From Bacillota bacterium (lineage in GTDB: Bacteria; Vulcanimicrobiota; SpSt-956; JAKJGF01): 38,541 nt of DNA. Where the stretch lies: assembly GCA_022704525.1 (NCBI GenBank), contig JAKJGF010000014.1, forward strand, positions 1 through 38,541, read 5' to 3'. The notes under the pieces are model-generated. The model worked only from the letters and a program-made list of their open reading frames with translations. It did no database searches and was not told the DNA's origin. Of this stretch, positions 1-8,819 are shown piece after piece. The position numbers and the translations under genes are program-made. Within the stretch, counting starts at the first letter, position 1, and each line of letters starts with the position of its first letter.

Positions 1-1
1 G

Positions 2-2134
2 AATGTAAAGATAGAAAAAGTTCAGGAATGGATGGCATCGGCCATGCCTCTTAATCAGGTTGACCGGTGGTATCAACATCAGGGACCGAAAGGTATTGAA
101 ATTGAAAGAAAAAGAGAACCGGAGCTTTTTCAGGTTACTCCATGGATGGCTTTTACGAAGGTCTGTACCGATTATCTGGAAAAACTTCATGAAAATTACG
201 AAGAACTGAACTGGAAATTATATAAACTCATTAAAGAAATAGAAGTTACAAAAGAACAGTACACAATAATAGACAAAGATGACACAGATGGAGTATTTTA
301 CAAAAATCTCATAATTACTCTCGGATGTATGGACAGAAAAGAAATCCATCCCGATGAACTTACCATTTCCTATATAATTCCCGGTGCAAAATGGATACCT
401 GTGTATAAGCTCTATATAGAGGAAAATTATAAAAAAGTAAAACTCGTAATGGGAGCACAGATAGCCCAGAGAAGTGGTGAAGACTGGCAGAATATAAAGC
501 TTGAATTTTCCTCTGCCTCCCTTGAAAGACGGAGTCAACTTCCTGAACTGCCATCAAAACGTATAGGACGTGCCCAGACTTTAAAATCTTTATCTTTCAG
601 GAAAAAATTGCCATCCTCGCCCGATATATACAGAGGATTTGATGATTGGCTCAGGAAATCACAAAAATTCCTTGTAGAAGATACATCTTCCTATCAACTT
701 CTTCTGGATCAGTGTAAAAATAAATTTCGTAATTTAAACGATATACCGGGTCCTTCCCTGACAGAATTATCCGGTGTAGCATCTACATTAATCACTGATG
801 ACAGTGATAAATATGAAGAAGTAAAATTAACAACACCTAGGGCTTTAAAGTATGTAAGGTCTATGAGTGGAATTATGAACATTCCAAGACCTGGTTGTGG
901 TGTTTTACAAAGTAATGACTTGCATACCATTAATGAGGGTATGAATATTCCGAGATCTGTAGTTGCTCCAACTGCACCATGCAGAATTGATACAGCTGAA
1001 CTGCAAAAACCAGAAGCACTTCCTCCAATGCCTTCTGCTGCCAGTCTTGCTCCTATCAACTTTAAAACTGCTATGTCTGATAAAATTGATGAATTTACCG
1101 GTATGGATATGAGAGAATTAAGAATAGAACAAAAGGCAGAACCCAAACCTCGCCTGATATCCAGGAGAGCTTCCGAACCAGTAATGAAGCCAATGGAACT
1201 CCAGGAAAGTATATATCCCGAAATGAAATTATCATCTCCTCTTTGCATGGATGATACATCAGACATATTACTTATGAGTTCTGCAATGGAAATTAAAGAT
1301 ACAGCCAGAAACTATATGAATTACGAACTTATGGGTGTTGAGTCAGCAGACAGAGGTCAGCTTAAGATGGTTAAGACAATAAATGTTTCGAAAAGGATAA
1401 CTGTAAAGGAAACAAACATCCTTCAGGTTATAAGAAAAGCAAGAGAAGCGGCCATTATTCCTGATTTTATCGATAAAGACATACCGGCCTTTCAATTTGT
1501 TTTCGAAGCAAAAGGACGGGCTTCTATACCCCAGGACGGCCATCCTCATACAGTGGATATTATGTCAGATATAACAGAATCAAAAATGGAATATCGCACA
1601 ATTCCTATGACAGATTTACAGGTTTTCAGAGGACTTGCCGTAAAAAATCCCTTTGATGCCCCCCTGTCTGATGGAAGTGTACAGGTTTTTGTGGATAATG
1701 CCTATGTTCTCACTACGAAACTGAAAGGAGTCGGCACTGGAGGTAAAGCTTACTTCCCTATCGGAGTGGAACCCAATATAAAGATAGCAAGAAATACCTC
1801 CTTTTATCAGGAAGAAAAAGGTATTATGGGAGGAACCTCTATAGCAAGGCATACAGTGGATATTGAACTCCGTTCCCATATGAGCGAAACTATCTCTGTA
1901 GAAGTTATAGAAAGAGTACCTTTCCCGGATGATAATGAAAAAGATATAGGTATTAAAATAGTAGGCCTTAAACCTGAGAGTGAACAACAAGAATTTATTG
2001 ATGGTAAGAGGGTGAGAGGAACACAAAAATGGAAGATTGACATAGAACCTGGTGGCACCGGTACTATTAAGCTCGTATATGATATTTCCCTTCCTTCAAA
2101 AATGGAATTATGTGATGGAAACAGGAGAGTGTAG
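2..2134 (+). CDS. DUF4139 (MuiA-like) protein, 5'-truncated by window edge
   Basis: The reading frame is open to the first base of the window (codons before the first ATG at 32 read NVKIEKVQEW), so this is the 3' part of a longer gene. A DUF4139 start is recognisable around residues 110-165, with SYIIPGAKWIPVYKLYI followed by RSGEDWQNIKLEFSSA, matching the family pattern of a beta-sandwich entered by PGAxWxPxY and then TGEDWxNVxLxLSTA. The usual N-terminal DUF4140 and coiled-coil segment would lie outside the window. A long low-complexity linker (about 170-450) splits the domain, and the C-terminal beta-rich part resumes near residue 460. The family is known as mucoidy-inhibitor MuiA-like; its biochemical role is unknown. 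It is followed after 3 bases by a second DUF4139 gene whose SD (AGGAGAG) lies inside this gene's end, suggesting translational coupling. Confidence 0.82.
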   Translation, partial: NVKIEKVQEWMASAMPLNQVDRWYQHQGPKGIEIERKREPELFQVTPWMAFTKVCTDYLEKLHENYEELNWKLYKLIKEIEVTKEQYTIIDKDDTDGVFYKNLIITLGCMDRKEIHPDELTISYIIPGAKWIPVYKLYIEENYKKVKLVMGAQIAQRSGEDWQNIKLEFSSASLERRSQLPELPSKRIGRAQTLKSLSFRKKLPSSPDIYRGFDDWLRKSQKFLVEDTSSYQLLLDQCKNKFRNLNDIPGPSLTELSGVASTLITDDSDKYEEVKLTTPRALKYVRSMSGIMNIPRPGCGVLQSNDLHTINEGMNIPRSVVAPTAPCRIDTAELQKPEALPPMPSAASLAPINFKTAMSDKIDEFTGMDMRELRIEQKAEPKPRLISRRASEPVMKPMELQESIYPEMKLSSPLCMDDTSDILLMSSAMEIKDTARNYMNYELMGVESADRGQLKMVKTINVSKRITVKETNILQVIRKAREAAIIPDFIDKDIPAFQFVFEAKGRASIPQDGHPHTVDIMSDITESKMEYRTIPMTDLQVFRGLAVKNPFDAPLSDGSVQVFVDNAYVLTTKLKGVGTGGKAYFPIGVEPNIKIARNTSFYQEEKGIMGGTSIARHTVDIELRSHMSETISVEVIERVPFPDDNEKDIGIKIVGLKPESEQQEFIDGKRVRGTQKWKIDIEPGGTGTIKLVYDISLPSKMELCDGNRRV

Positions 2135-2137
2135 CAT

Positions 2138-3732
2138 ATGACAGAAAAAACAGAAATCATACTTGCAAGAGAAAATATACCGGTAAACTCTATAGAAATT
2201 ACTGTCCCCATATCCCTTGTTACCATAACAGAGGATCAGGCTGATATATACAGAGAAAGTCCTGTAAAATGGGAAAAAGGTCCTTTAAATATCCTTATAA
2301 AAGATGTATCCCCCTATTTGATTGATAAAACTCTCTGGTCAGAAGTAGTGGTAAAGAACAAGGGAAACAGTAAACCTGAAATCGGTAGTACAAGATGTAT
2401 TAGATGGTTTATAACACCTGATAAAACTTCAAAAGAAAAGAAAATTATAGATGCTATAGAAAACCTCTGTAAAAAGCTCGATAATATATATTACAAAAAA
2501 GACAGGATTAACCGCTCTCAGGTAACAGGAAGCTCTGTCTTTAAACCTGCAGTGGAACGTATTCTGGAGTCTATTTTGATCTTCGGTGTCATGCCCGGTT
2601 TTTATAATAATCAATTCGATATAATACTCGAGGATATACAATCTTATTACAGGGAATCTTACGAATTATTAAAAAGAGAAAGAGATTGTCAGAGAAAATT
2701 AAGAGAGATACAGAAGGAAATATTCCTTGATAAACCATTATTATTCAAAAAAGCGGGTATTTTAATCAGTATGGAAGCAAATTCCCCGGGAGAAGGTATT
2801 ATCAAATGCGGCTATCAGGTTCCCTGTGCTCAGTGGAGACCACAGCATGAGAGTCATCTCCTTTCCGAAGATAAGGTTCTTCTCGTAACTCATGGAGTTA
2901 TCTGGCAGAATACAGGTGAAGACTGGGAGAACGTAAAACTTATTCTTTCCACATCAAAACCAAGTCTGGGAATGGAAGTAACTCTTCCTGAGGAAGACCT
3001 GTTACGTCTCAGGAAAAAAACCCCCCTTGAGAAAAAAAGAATTCAGGTAGAAACAAGAGATGAAGTTATAACAAAAACAGGGGCATCAGAAGAACCAGGA
3101 GAACCACCTTTGCCTTCTGATGGAGGAGAAACACAATTTTACAGGATAAAAGAACCGGTAAAAATTTCTGCAAACGGAAGACCCCATATTATTCCCTTAG
3201 GAGAACTCTCTCTGAAAGCAGAAACATCCCTTACTGGTATTCCTGAAATAGACACCAAGATATACCTGCAGTCACTTGTTAAAAATACTCAGAACAGACC
3301 AATTCTTGCAGGTCCTCTGAGTCTTCACAGGAAAGGAAGCTTTATTGGACATGGTGAAATAGAATTTATAGGTTCCAACTCGTCCTTTTATCTCTGGTGG
3401 GGTTCGGAAGATCTTTTAAAGGTGGAAAGATATGTAGATAAAAAAGATGAGAAGGGCGGTCTTTTATCTAACAGAAGGGTAATTTATACAATTACACTCC
3501 ATATTCGAAATATCTCCGGAGATGAAGCAACGGTTAAATTACAGGAACGGATTCCCGTAAGCGAAATAGAACAGATAAAAACAACAGTAAAGGAAAAGGA
3601 CCTCCCGGGACGGCAAAACCCGATAAAAACGGTTTTATCTTTATTCCTGTTACCATAGGACCGAGAGAGGAAAAGGATATAACCTATTCCTATATAATGG
3701 AACTCGATAAAGAAGTTGACTACAGTATTTGA
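2138..3732 (+). CDS. second DUF4139 (MuiA-like) protein, interrupted by a frameshift
   Basis: ATG at 2138, directly after the preceding stop, with SD AGGAGAG. The N-terminal DUF4140-like part and a charged helical segment (about residues 180-205) precede the DUF4139 domain: GYQVPCAQWRPQHESHL, then NTGEDWENVKLILSTSKPS. The C-terminal beta domain carries the characteristic RVIYTITLHIRNISGDEATV stretch. The uninterrupted frame stops at 3658 after an off-family tail. From 3613 the -1 frame gives AKPDKNGFIFIPVTIGP and goes on to DITYSYIMELDKEVDYSI before TGA at 3730-3732, which is the normal family C-terminus. One base is therefore missing, most simply a G in the CGG at 3611-3613. The call as an intact gene assumes the frame break is an error or is bypassed; otherwise the protein lacks about 40 C-terminal residues. 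Confidence 0.8.
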
Positions 3733-3868
3733 GTATGGATTGTTACTACTCAGATAGCTGTTTATCGGGTGATTCCGGGGAAAACAGGTGGAATGCTACG
3801 GGGTATATACTCAGAACCCTTAGGGTATATTCTTGCTATATTTCTCAAATATCTCCAGATTCTTCTCA

Positions 3869-4177
3869 TCATATAGGATTTTGTTTGCCAGTTAAACCTG
3901 TGTCTGGCAACATATCTACCCTTTTATCTTTTAGATATTTTGCACCTTTTGCTCTGACATTATGATCACTGTCTTTCAGGGTATCGATAAGAAAACACTT
4001 TTTCTTTTGAAAATCTGGAGGACACATAAATTTTTTAATTTTAGATCTGCTACCAATCTCTTGAAAAGTACTTATAAAGGTTTCAGAAATAGATTTTAAT
4101 TGTTTCTCAGCAAAGAAAACTGCTTCCTTAAACCATTTATCCATAGATACCACTTCATTGCTGCAAGCTTTAACCAT
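3869..4177 (-). CDS. small HEAT-repeat-like protein or fragment
   Basis: About 102 residues if begun at the ATG at 4177; a second ATG at 4144 is also possible, and neither has a convincing SD. The C-terminal part contains LIDTLKDSDHNVRAKGAKYL, which has the helix-turn-helix spacing and the conserved D..VR.KGA of a single HEAT repeat. The region upstream is helical and charged. After the stop at 3869 another frame still looks protein-like (YDEKNLEIFEKYSKNIP) before ending, so this may be a decayed copy of a longer HEAT protein. A good promoter sits just upstream (-35 TTGCAA, 17-base spacer, -10 TATAAT). It is convergent with the DUF4139 pair. Function unknown. Confidence 0.45.
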   Translation of the reverse strand: MVKACSNEVVSMDKWFKEAVFFAEKQLKSISETFISTFQEIGSRSKIKKFMCPPDFQKKKCFLIDTLKDSDHNVRAKGAKYLKDKRVDMLPDTGLTGKQNPI

Positions 4178-4196
4178 AAAATAGAAACTATAGAGT

Positions 4197-4225
4197 ATTA
4201 TATAGAATTTATTTGTACTTTGCAA
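4197..4225 (-). promoter_or_regulatory. sigma-70-type promoter for the HEAT-like ORF
   Basis: On the minus strand, TTGCAA (4225-4220), a 17-base spacer and TATAAT (4202-4197), ending 19 bases before the ATG at 4177. It supports transcription of the small ORF and argues against a start further upstream. Confidence 0.6.
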
Positions 4226-4245
4226 TTTAAATAACCATCAGCAAA

Positions 4246-4274
4246 TTGGAATAATTCATAAAATATGTTAAAAT
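4246..4274 (+). promoter_or_regulatory. sigma-70-type promoter, extended -10
   Basis: TTGGAA (4246-4251), 17-base spacer, TAAAAT (4269-4274) with TGT immediately upstream (extended -10). It is followed by SD AAGGAGAG at 4289-4296 and the ATG at 4303. Confidence 0.65.
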
Positions 4275-4302
4275 AAACATAGTTAAGAAAGGAGAGAATT
4301 AT

Positions 4303-4641
4303 ATGAGAAATAAATTGATTTTTCTGATTATATTAATAATATTTCTTATAACCCGGTCATCCTTTGCATCTTTTAGTAATGTCCAGATAACTCAGAATCA
4401 GGTAATAAGTGCTTATGATAATCAGATATATATAATTGCTTATACAGTAAAAAATACTGGTAATACCCCTGTTAGAAATGTAGTTGTCATCTGTCAGATT
4501 GTAGACGGTTACGATAAAGTGCTGAAAACAATAACCAGAACTTATTCTTTAAATCCGGGACAGGAACAAAAAGGAGAATTTCAATATTTCAGACCTGATA
4601 CATCCTTTCTGATTTATCATAAAATATTCATTAAAAAGTAG
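4303..4641 (+). CDS. small secreted protein, FxLYD/CARDB-like beta domain
   Basis: 112 residues. The N-terminus is a typical signal peptide: RNK, then a run of hydrophobic residues, ending about residue 22 at SSFA. The mature part is one beta-sandwich-like domain, with YTVKNTGNTPVRNVVVICQI followed by a second strand set ending in NPGQEQKGEFQY. This resembles FxLYD or CARDB domains, which are common in exported bacterial proteins and often mediate binding. A clear promoter and SD precede it, so it is probably monocistronic. It converges on the FGE-fold gene. No enzymatic motif is visible and the specific role is unknown. Confidence 0.7.
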   Translation: MRNKLIFLIILIIFLITRSSFASFSNVQITQNQVISAYDNQIYIIAYTVKNTGNTPVRNVVVICQIVDGYDKVLKTITRTYSLNPGQEQKGEFQYFRPDTSFLIYHKIFIKK

Positions 4642-4691
4642 AAAATTTTTCATAGCCTTAAATTACAAAAAATTTACTGAAAAGTGTTGAA

Positions 4692-4703
4692 TTTTCGCGA
4701 AAA
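4692..4703. promoter_or_regulatory. 12-bp perfect palindrome TTTTCGCGAAAA
   Basis: Perfect palindrome in the convergent gap between the secreted protein and the FGE-fold gene. It could be a weak bidirectional terminator or a protein-binding site; there is no direct evidence for either. Confidence 0.3.
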
Positions 4704-4747
4704 ATAAACAAATTAATTTTCTCCTATCTGATCTCCACAGGATAATA

Positions 4748-6082
4748 TTATTTTACATCTTTAACCAGTCGAAAACCGAGAGATTCACCAGTTTTACTGG
4801 GTTTTGAACCGCTCCGGCCTGTACTTCGAAAATACCTGCTGTTATCACTGTCCCATCCACCGCCGCGAATCACTTTATAACTGGTTGAAACATCGGGCCC
4901 CCGGGGATTTTTATTTCCCTGGCTCAAAACTGTTGAGTAATAGTCACCTCCATACCAGTCCGAACACCATTCCCATACATTTCCTGCCATATCCATAACT
5001 TTATCAGGAGAAGCCCCTGAAGGATAACTTCCCGTGGGCATAAGGAGAGCACCGCCTCCAACAGTACTGTTTGAACATCTAGAAGGGTCCCACTTATTCC
5101 CCCAGGGATAAATAAAATCTTTTGAACCTTTTGCAGCTCTTTCCCATTCCGCTTCAGTAGGCAATCTTTTCCCGACCCATGTGGCATAAGCCTGTGCTCC
5201 ATACCAGGATACACATACTACAGGGTGATTTTCATAACCTGCTTTAACCCTGTAATGGCCGGAAGCATTCTCTATTTTACAAAATTCATCAAGAGAAATC
5301 AGAAGATTATCATTTTCATCCCTTTCCATTCCTTTTTCATTCAAAAATTCACAGTACCGGGCATTTGTCACCTCGTATATATCTATCTTATAGGATGAAA
5401 GATATACCCTGTGAGAAGGTTTTTCTCTGGTATCAGCATCTATATCTTTATCATTAGCACCCATAAGAAAATAACCTTCAGGAATGGTAACCATATTTTC
5501 TCTGAATGATAAAAGAGACGGAGTTGGAGTCATAGTTGGTATAGAAATAGAAGGTATAGCAGTCGGTTTCGGAGTAATGGTAGGAGGAGGATAATTACGG
5601 AGTTCTTCATTATAAGTCTCTCTCTGGGAACCTGATGTTATATCTATAAGCTTTTTTAAAGCTTTTTTATAGTATTCAAACTCATTATTCTCATAGTAAA
5701 TCTCTTTAGCCTTTTCTATAGCTTTGATTGCTTCTTCCTTATTATCCAGTTTAAGCCAGCAATTGCCGGAATTATAAAAAGCATCACCTCTATAAGGATG
5801 TGTCGGAGAAAGGTTCAGGAATTTCTTATAATTAGCTATGGCTATATTATATTTTCCCTTTAAATAATAAGCGGAACCCATATATAAATATATAGGGCCA
5901 TAATCTGAGTTCTTTTTTGTAGCCAGAAGAAGTTTTTCTATAGCACCATCATAGTCTTTATTTTTTATACATACCCTGGCTTCTTCTACAAGAGACTCTA
6001 CTGACTCACCTTTTGTAATAAAACATTCAGATATGATAAAAAACATCACTGTTAGAAATAAGATAAAGCCAATTTTTTTCAT
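4748..6082 (-). CDS. exported TPR plus formylglycine-generating-enzyme-fold protein, catalytic cysteines absent
   Basis: 444 residues. A signal peptide covers residues 1-27; Cys20 is preceded by I-S-E, a poor lipobox. TPR-like helices occupy about 28-150, for example AYYLKGKYNIAIANYKKFL. A Thr/Pro-rich linker follows (165-190), then a FGE-sulfatase (SUMF1-type) domain from about 196 to 443: PEGYFLMGAND, DIYEVTNARYCEFLN, GKRLPTEAEWERAAKG, GNVWEWCSDWYGG and a terminal GFRLVK. True FGE uses two Cys after the RGGS segment; here the aligned positions read RGGGWDSDNSRYFRS, with Ser412 and Tyr417 in place of both. Sulfatase activation is therefore unlikely; FGE-fold proteins without these Cys serve other functions, including binding. 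SD GGAGAG precedes the ATG. Confidence 0.85.
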   Translation of the reverse strand: MKKIGFILFLTVMFFIISECFITKGESVESLVEEARVCIKNKDYDGAIEKLLLATKKNSDYGPIYLYMGSAYYLKGKYNIAIANYKKFLNLSPTHPYRGDAFYNSGNCWLKLDNKEEAIKAIEKAKEIYYENNEFEYYKKALKKLIDITSGSQRETYNEELRNYPPPTITPKPTAIPSISIPTMTPTPSLLSFRENMVTIPEGYFLMGANDKDIDADTREKPSHRVYLSSYKIDIYEVTNARYCEFLNEKGMERDENDNLLISLDEFCKIENASGHYRVKAGYENHPVVCVSWYGAQAYATWVGKRLPTEAEWERAAKGSKDFIYPWGNKWDPSRCSNSTVGGGALLMPTGSYPSGASPDKVMDMAGNVWEWCSDWYGGDYYSTVLSQGNKNPRGPDVSTSYKVIRGGGWDSDNSRYFRSTGRSGSKPSKTGESLGFRLVKDVK

Positions 6083-6291
6083 ATCTCTTATCTCTCCGAC
6101 TATTATGTATAATAGAATTTCAATAAAAACTTTCTCTTACCTTCTATACAAAAAATATAAACAACTATGGTAAATTCTTTCTTTTTATTGTAGAATATAC
6201 TTACTGACCTGAGCATAAATATCTAATACAGATTCGCTTTAACCTGGATGTATATTATATAATAGTTAGTCAAAATAGTAAACCTGCCAAG

Positions 6292-6415
6292 GAGGCTACA
6301 GAGAAAAAAGGCCGGCATACTTAAAGAAAGTTTTAACTTAATTCCCTATTGAAATTTAAAGTATATTCCTCAGGTATAAGAAGTATAAGCCTTCATATTT
6401 TTTCTAAGTAGCCTC
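6292..6415. repeat. long imperfect inverted repeat (structured RNA or MITE-like element)
   Basis: Left arm 6292-6322 and right arm 6381-6415 are complementary in successive blocks. GAGGCTAC (6292-6299) pairs with GTAGCCTC (6408-6415), AGAAAAAA (6302-6309) with TTTTTTCT (6398-6405), GGC (6310-6312) with GCC (6389-6391) and ATACTT (6317-6322) with AAGTAT (6381-6386). Short internal loops separate the blocks. About 58 bases of AT-rich sequence lie between the arms. No target-site duplication or transposase is visible. Confidence 0.6.
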
Positions 6416-6446
6416 AATGCTGAATTTAATACACTTGATAGCGAAA

Positions 6447-6455
6447 TGGTATAAT
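6447..6455 (+). promoter_or_regulatory. extended -10 promoter of the kinase gene
   Basis: TGG followed by TATAAT at 6450-6455. The -35 is weak (TTAATA about 18 bases upstream). It lies 87 bases before the ATG and just downstream of the inverted-repeat element, so the element would not be in the transcript if this is the only promoter. Confidence 0.5.
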
Positions 6456-6542
6456 ATTGATAATTGTGAAGGGTGAAGAGAAAACAATTTTATTGAAAAC
6501 TCAGGCTCAATTCAGTAGTATCAAGAAAGAAAGGATCTTTGT

Positions 6543-8786
6543 ATGCTTTTTTGTGAAAAATGCGGACATAATAATAGCGATGAAGCATGTTTTTGCCAGA
6601 AATGCGGTGAAAAAATAATAGTCAGAACCCAGAGCGGCTTCATCGGTAAAGGTGTAATCCTGGACGGAAGATATGAAATCAAAAGAATGATAAAAGCCGG
6701 CGGTATGGGTGCTGTTTATGAAGCCATAGACAGACGGTTTCTGGATAAGCCCTGTGCAATAAAGGAAATGTTGAGTGATTACACCAATCCTGCAGATCAA
6801 CAATATATGATAAAATCGTTCAAAAAAGAAGCAGAACTCCTTCATGATCTGAGACATCCAAATATGCCTATTGTAAAGGATTATTTTATAGAACATAGCC
6901 GTTATTATCTGGTAATGGATTATATTGAAGGAAAAGATCTTGAAACAATTATTCAGGGATATTTTCCAGTAGGAGTCCCTATAGATAAAGTTATTCACTG
7001 GTCACTCCAGATACTTGATGCCCTTGATTACCTTCATTCTCAATCCCCTCCGATAGTATATAGAGACTTAAAACCAGGCAATATAATGCTTCGTAACTCA
7101 GATGAGAAATTAATGTTAATAGATTTCGGTATAGCAAGAAGGGTTTTCCCTGGAAGTCAGACTACAAAAACATCAGTGGGAACTCCTGTATTTGCTGCAG
7201 AAGAATTATTTTATGGAAAACCTGAACCACGTTCTGATATATATTCTCTGGGAGCAACAATGCACTGCTTATTAGCAGGCGAAACGCCTCTTGTACCATT
7301 TTCTTTCAAACATCTCCGGAGTATTAATCCTGAAATCCCGGAAGAACTTGAAGAAATAGTAATGAAAGCACTGGGTAAAACCCCTCAGGAGAGATTCAGA
7401 AATGCGAGAGAAATGAAAAAAGCCCTTGAAGCTCTATCCTTTACAGGACAATTAAAATTGATAGAAATTACCGATGAAACTATAAATAGATTAAAAACCA
7501 CCTTATCCACTGAACAGATATCCTCTCTAGAAGCACTTATACACAATAAATTTTCTGAAGAAAATCTAATAATAGCTTTAAAAAATCTGAATTTCAATAC
7601 AGAAGAAATTAACAATGTCATCAAAGAAACTAATATCCAGAATAATTGCCCCCTAAAGCTGGAAAATCAAGATGTTTCTTCCAACAAAGAAGGAAAGACA
7701 AAACCTGTGGCGATAGCTCCTTCCACTGTACATATAATTACACCACCTTCAGGGAAGAAGAAAATAAATCTTATTCCAATTCTAGCAGGTTTTCTCTGTA
7801 TACTGGTTCTGGTAGCAGGAATAATCTACTTTTTAAATAACAGGGATTATACACTATTAGTAGAAAATGCAGTTAAAAACAGTGATTATGGGACAGCCAT
7901 AAAATACTGTAAAAAAATTCTGAAGAAAGACGGTAATGATATAAAAACACATAAAAAACTTTTAGACATATATATGATTACTGAACTGGAGGATTATAAA
8001 CAGATAAGTTTACTACTGGATAAACTCATAGAAATAGATAAAGAAAATAGTAAGGATTATATCCAAAAATATATTGAACTCTGTAACAAAAGCTTACAGA
8101 AAAAGGATAAAGAGTTTGCTAAAGAATGCTTTGAAAAAATTCTCCATTCAGATCCTGACAACCTTATGGCTTTAAAAGAAATAGCTGAATATTATAAAGA
8201 GAAGAATCAATATGAAAAAGCAATTGAATATTATGAAAGAATTTTAAAAATAAAACCTGCAAATACTGAGGTTAATTTAACTCTGGCTGATTATTACATA
8301 CATAATGAAGACTATGATAAAGCAAGCAGCTATTATGAAAAAGCAAAAGCTAATATAAAAGATAAGAAAAAAGAAAAAGAAATAAAGGAAAAACTTTCAG
8401 TTTGCTATTTAAATCGTGCAAAAAACTGTGAGGATCCTGATAAGGCACAAAAATTATTTGATAAAGCACTGAAGTTAGATAAAAATAATACTGAAGCAGG
8501 GAAAGAATTTGTTAACTCTTGCATCAAACAGGCAAAGACATTTTTAAAGTCTAAAAAATATGATCTGGCAAAAGGGAAGTGTGAAGAAATTCTTAATCGT
8601 TTTTCCACAGGAGAATTTGCAAAAAAAGCCAAGGACTTTCTTGAAAAAATAGAGAAACAGCAAAATTCTCCAACATACATTCCGGCAAATACTACTATTT
8701 ATTATAATAATAATCCACAATCATATCCAACTCAACAGACACATACTGGCAATGAAGAAGAGAATAAGGATGGAATATTTCGTTAG
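6543..8786 (+). CDS. zinc-ribbon Ser/Thr protein kinase with transmembrane segment and C-terminal TPRs
   Basis: 747 residues. The N-terminal zinc ribbon uses C4/C7 and C18/C21. The Hanks-type kinase spans about 38-297: Gly loop GGMGAVYEA (53-61), Lys74 in AIKEM, catalytic loop YRDLKPGNIML (Asp175), DFG at 194-196 and GTPVFAAEE in the activation/APE segment. HRD and APE are replaced by YRD and AEE, but the Lys, both Asp and the Asn are present, so activity is plausible. A variable linker leads to a membrane segment at about 409-431, then TPRs from about 437 to 700 (for example NQYEKAIEYYERILKIKPAN). Kinase inside and TPR outside is the predicted topology. SD AAAGGAT precedes the ATG. The next gene, 33 bases on, is a kinase-less paralogue. 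Confidence 0.92.
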   Translation: MLFCEKCGHNNSDEACFCQKCGEKIIVRTQSGFIGKGVILDGRYEIKRMIKAGGMGAVYEAIDRRFLDKPCAIKEMLSDYTNPADQQYMIKSFKKEAELLHDLRHPNMPIVKDYFIEHSRYYLVMDYIEGKDLETIIQGYFPVGVPIDKVIHWSLQILDALDYLHSQSPPIVYRDLKPGNIMLRNSDEKLMLIDFGIARRVFPGSQTTKTSVGTPVFAAEELFYGKPEPRSDIYSLGATMHCLLAGETPLVPFSFKHLRSINPEIPEELEEIVMKALGKTPQERFRNAREMKKALEALSFTGQLKLIEITDETINRLKTTLSTEQISSLEALIHNKFSEENLIIALKNLNFNTEEINNVIKETNIQNNCPLKLENQDVSSNKEGKTKPVAIAPSTVHIITPPSGKKKINLIPILAGFLCILVLVAGIIYFLNNRDYTLLVENAVKNSDYGTAIKYCKKILKKDGNDIKTHKKLLDIYMITELEDYKQISLLLDKLIEIDKENSKDYIQKYIELCNKSLQKKDKEFAKECFEKILHSDPDNLMALKEIAEYYKEKNQYEKAIEYYERILKIKPANTEVNLTLADYYIHNEDYDKASSYYEKAKANIKDKKKEKEIKEKLSVCYLNRAKNCEDPDKAQKLFDKALKLDKNNTEAGKEFVNSCIKQAKTFLKSKKYDLAKGKCEEILNRFSTGEFAKKAKDFLEKIEKQQNSPTYIPANTTIYYNNNPQSYPTQQTHTGNEEENKDGIFR

Positions 8787-8819
8787 TAATTTTTACAAAT
8801 TTTTATTAAGGAGATTTAA

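Larger units (their letters stand above)
6083..6542. other. 460-bp divergent intergenic region
   Basis: It separates the FGE-fold gene (minus) from the kinase gene (plus). It holds the inverted-repeat element at 6292-6415 and an extended -10 promoter at 6447-6455 driving the kinase. The part between 6083 and 6290 is AT-rich; no ORF or firm promoter is seen there. Confidence 0.6.

Noticed and set aside
709-1266. 185-codon minus-strand ORF inside the first DUF4139 gene
   Set aside because: It opposes a recognisable family protein on the plus strand and has no SD or recognisable domain.
3729-3965. 78-codon plus-strand ORF after the DUF4139 pair
   Set aside because: It begins at the end of the corrected DUF4139 frame, is antisense to a better ORF and has no recognisable features.
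6292-6415. c-di-GMP (GEMM) riboswitch
   Set aside because: The conserved core (GCAAAGCC-type segment and tetraloop receptor) is not found; only the general hairpin resembles it.
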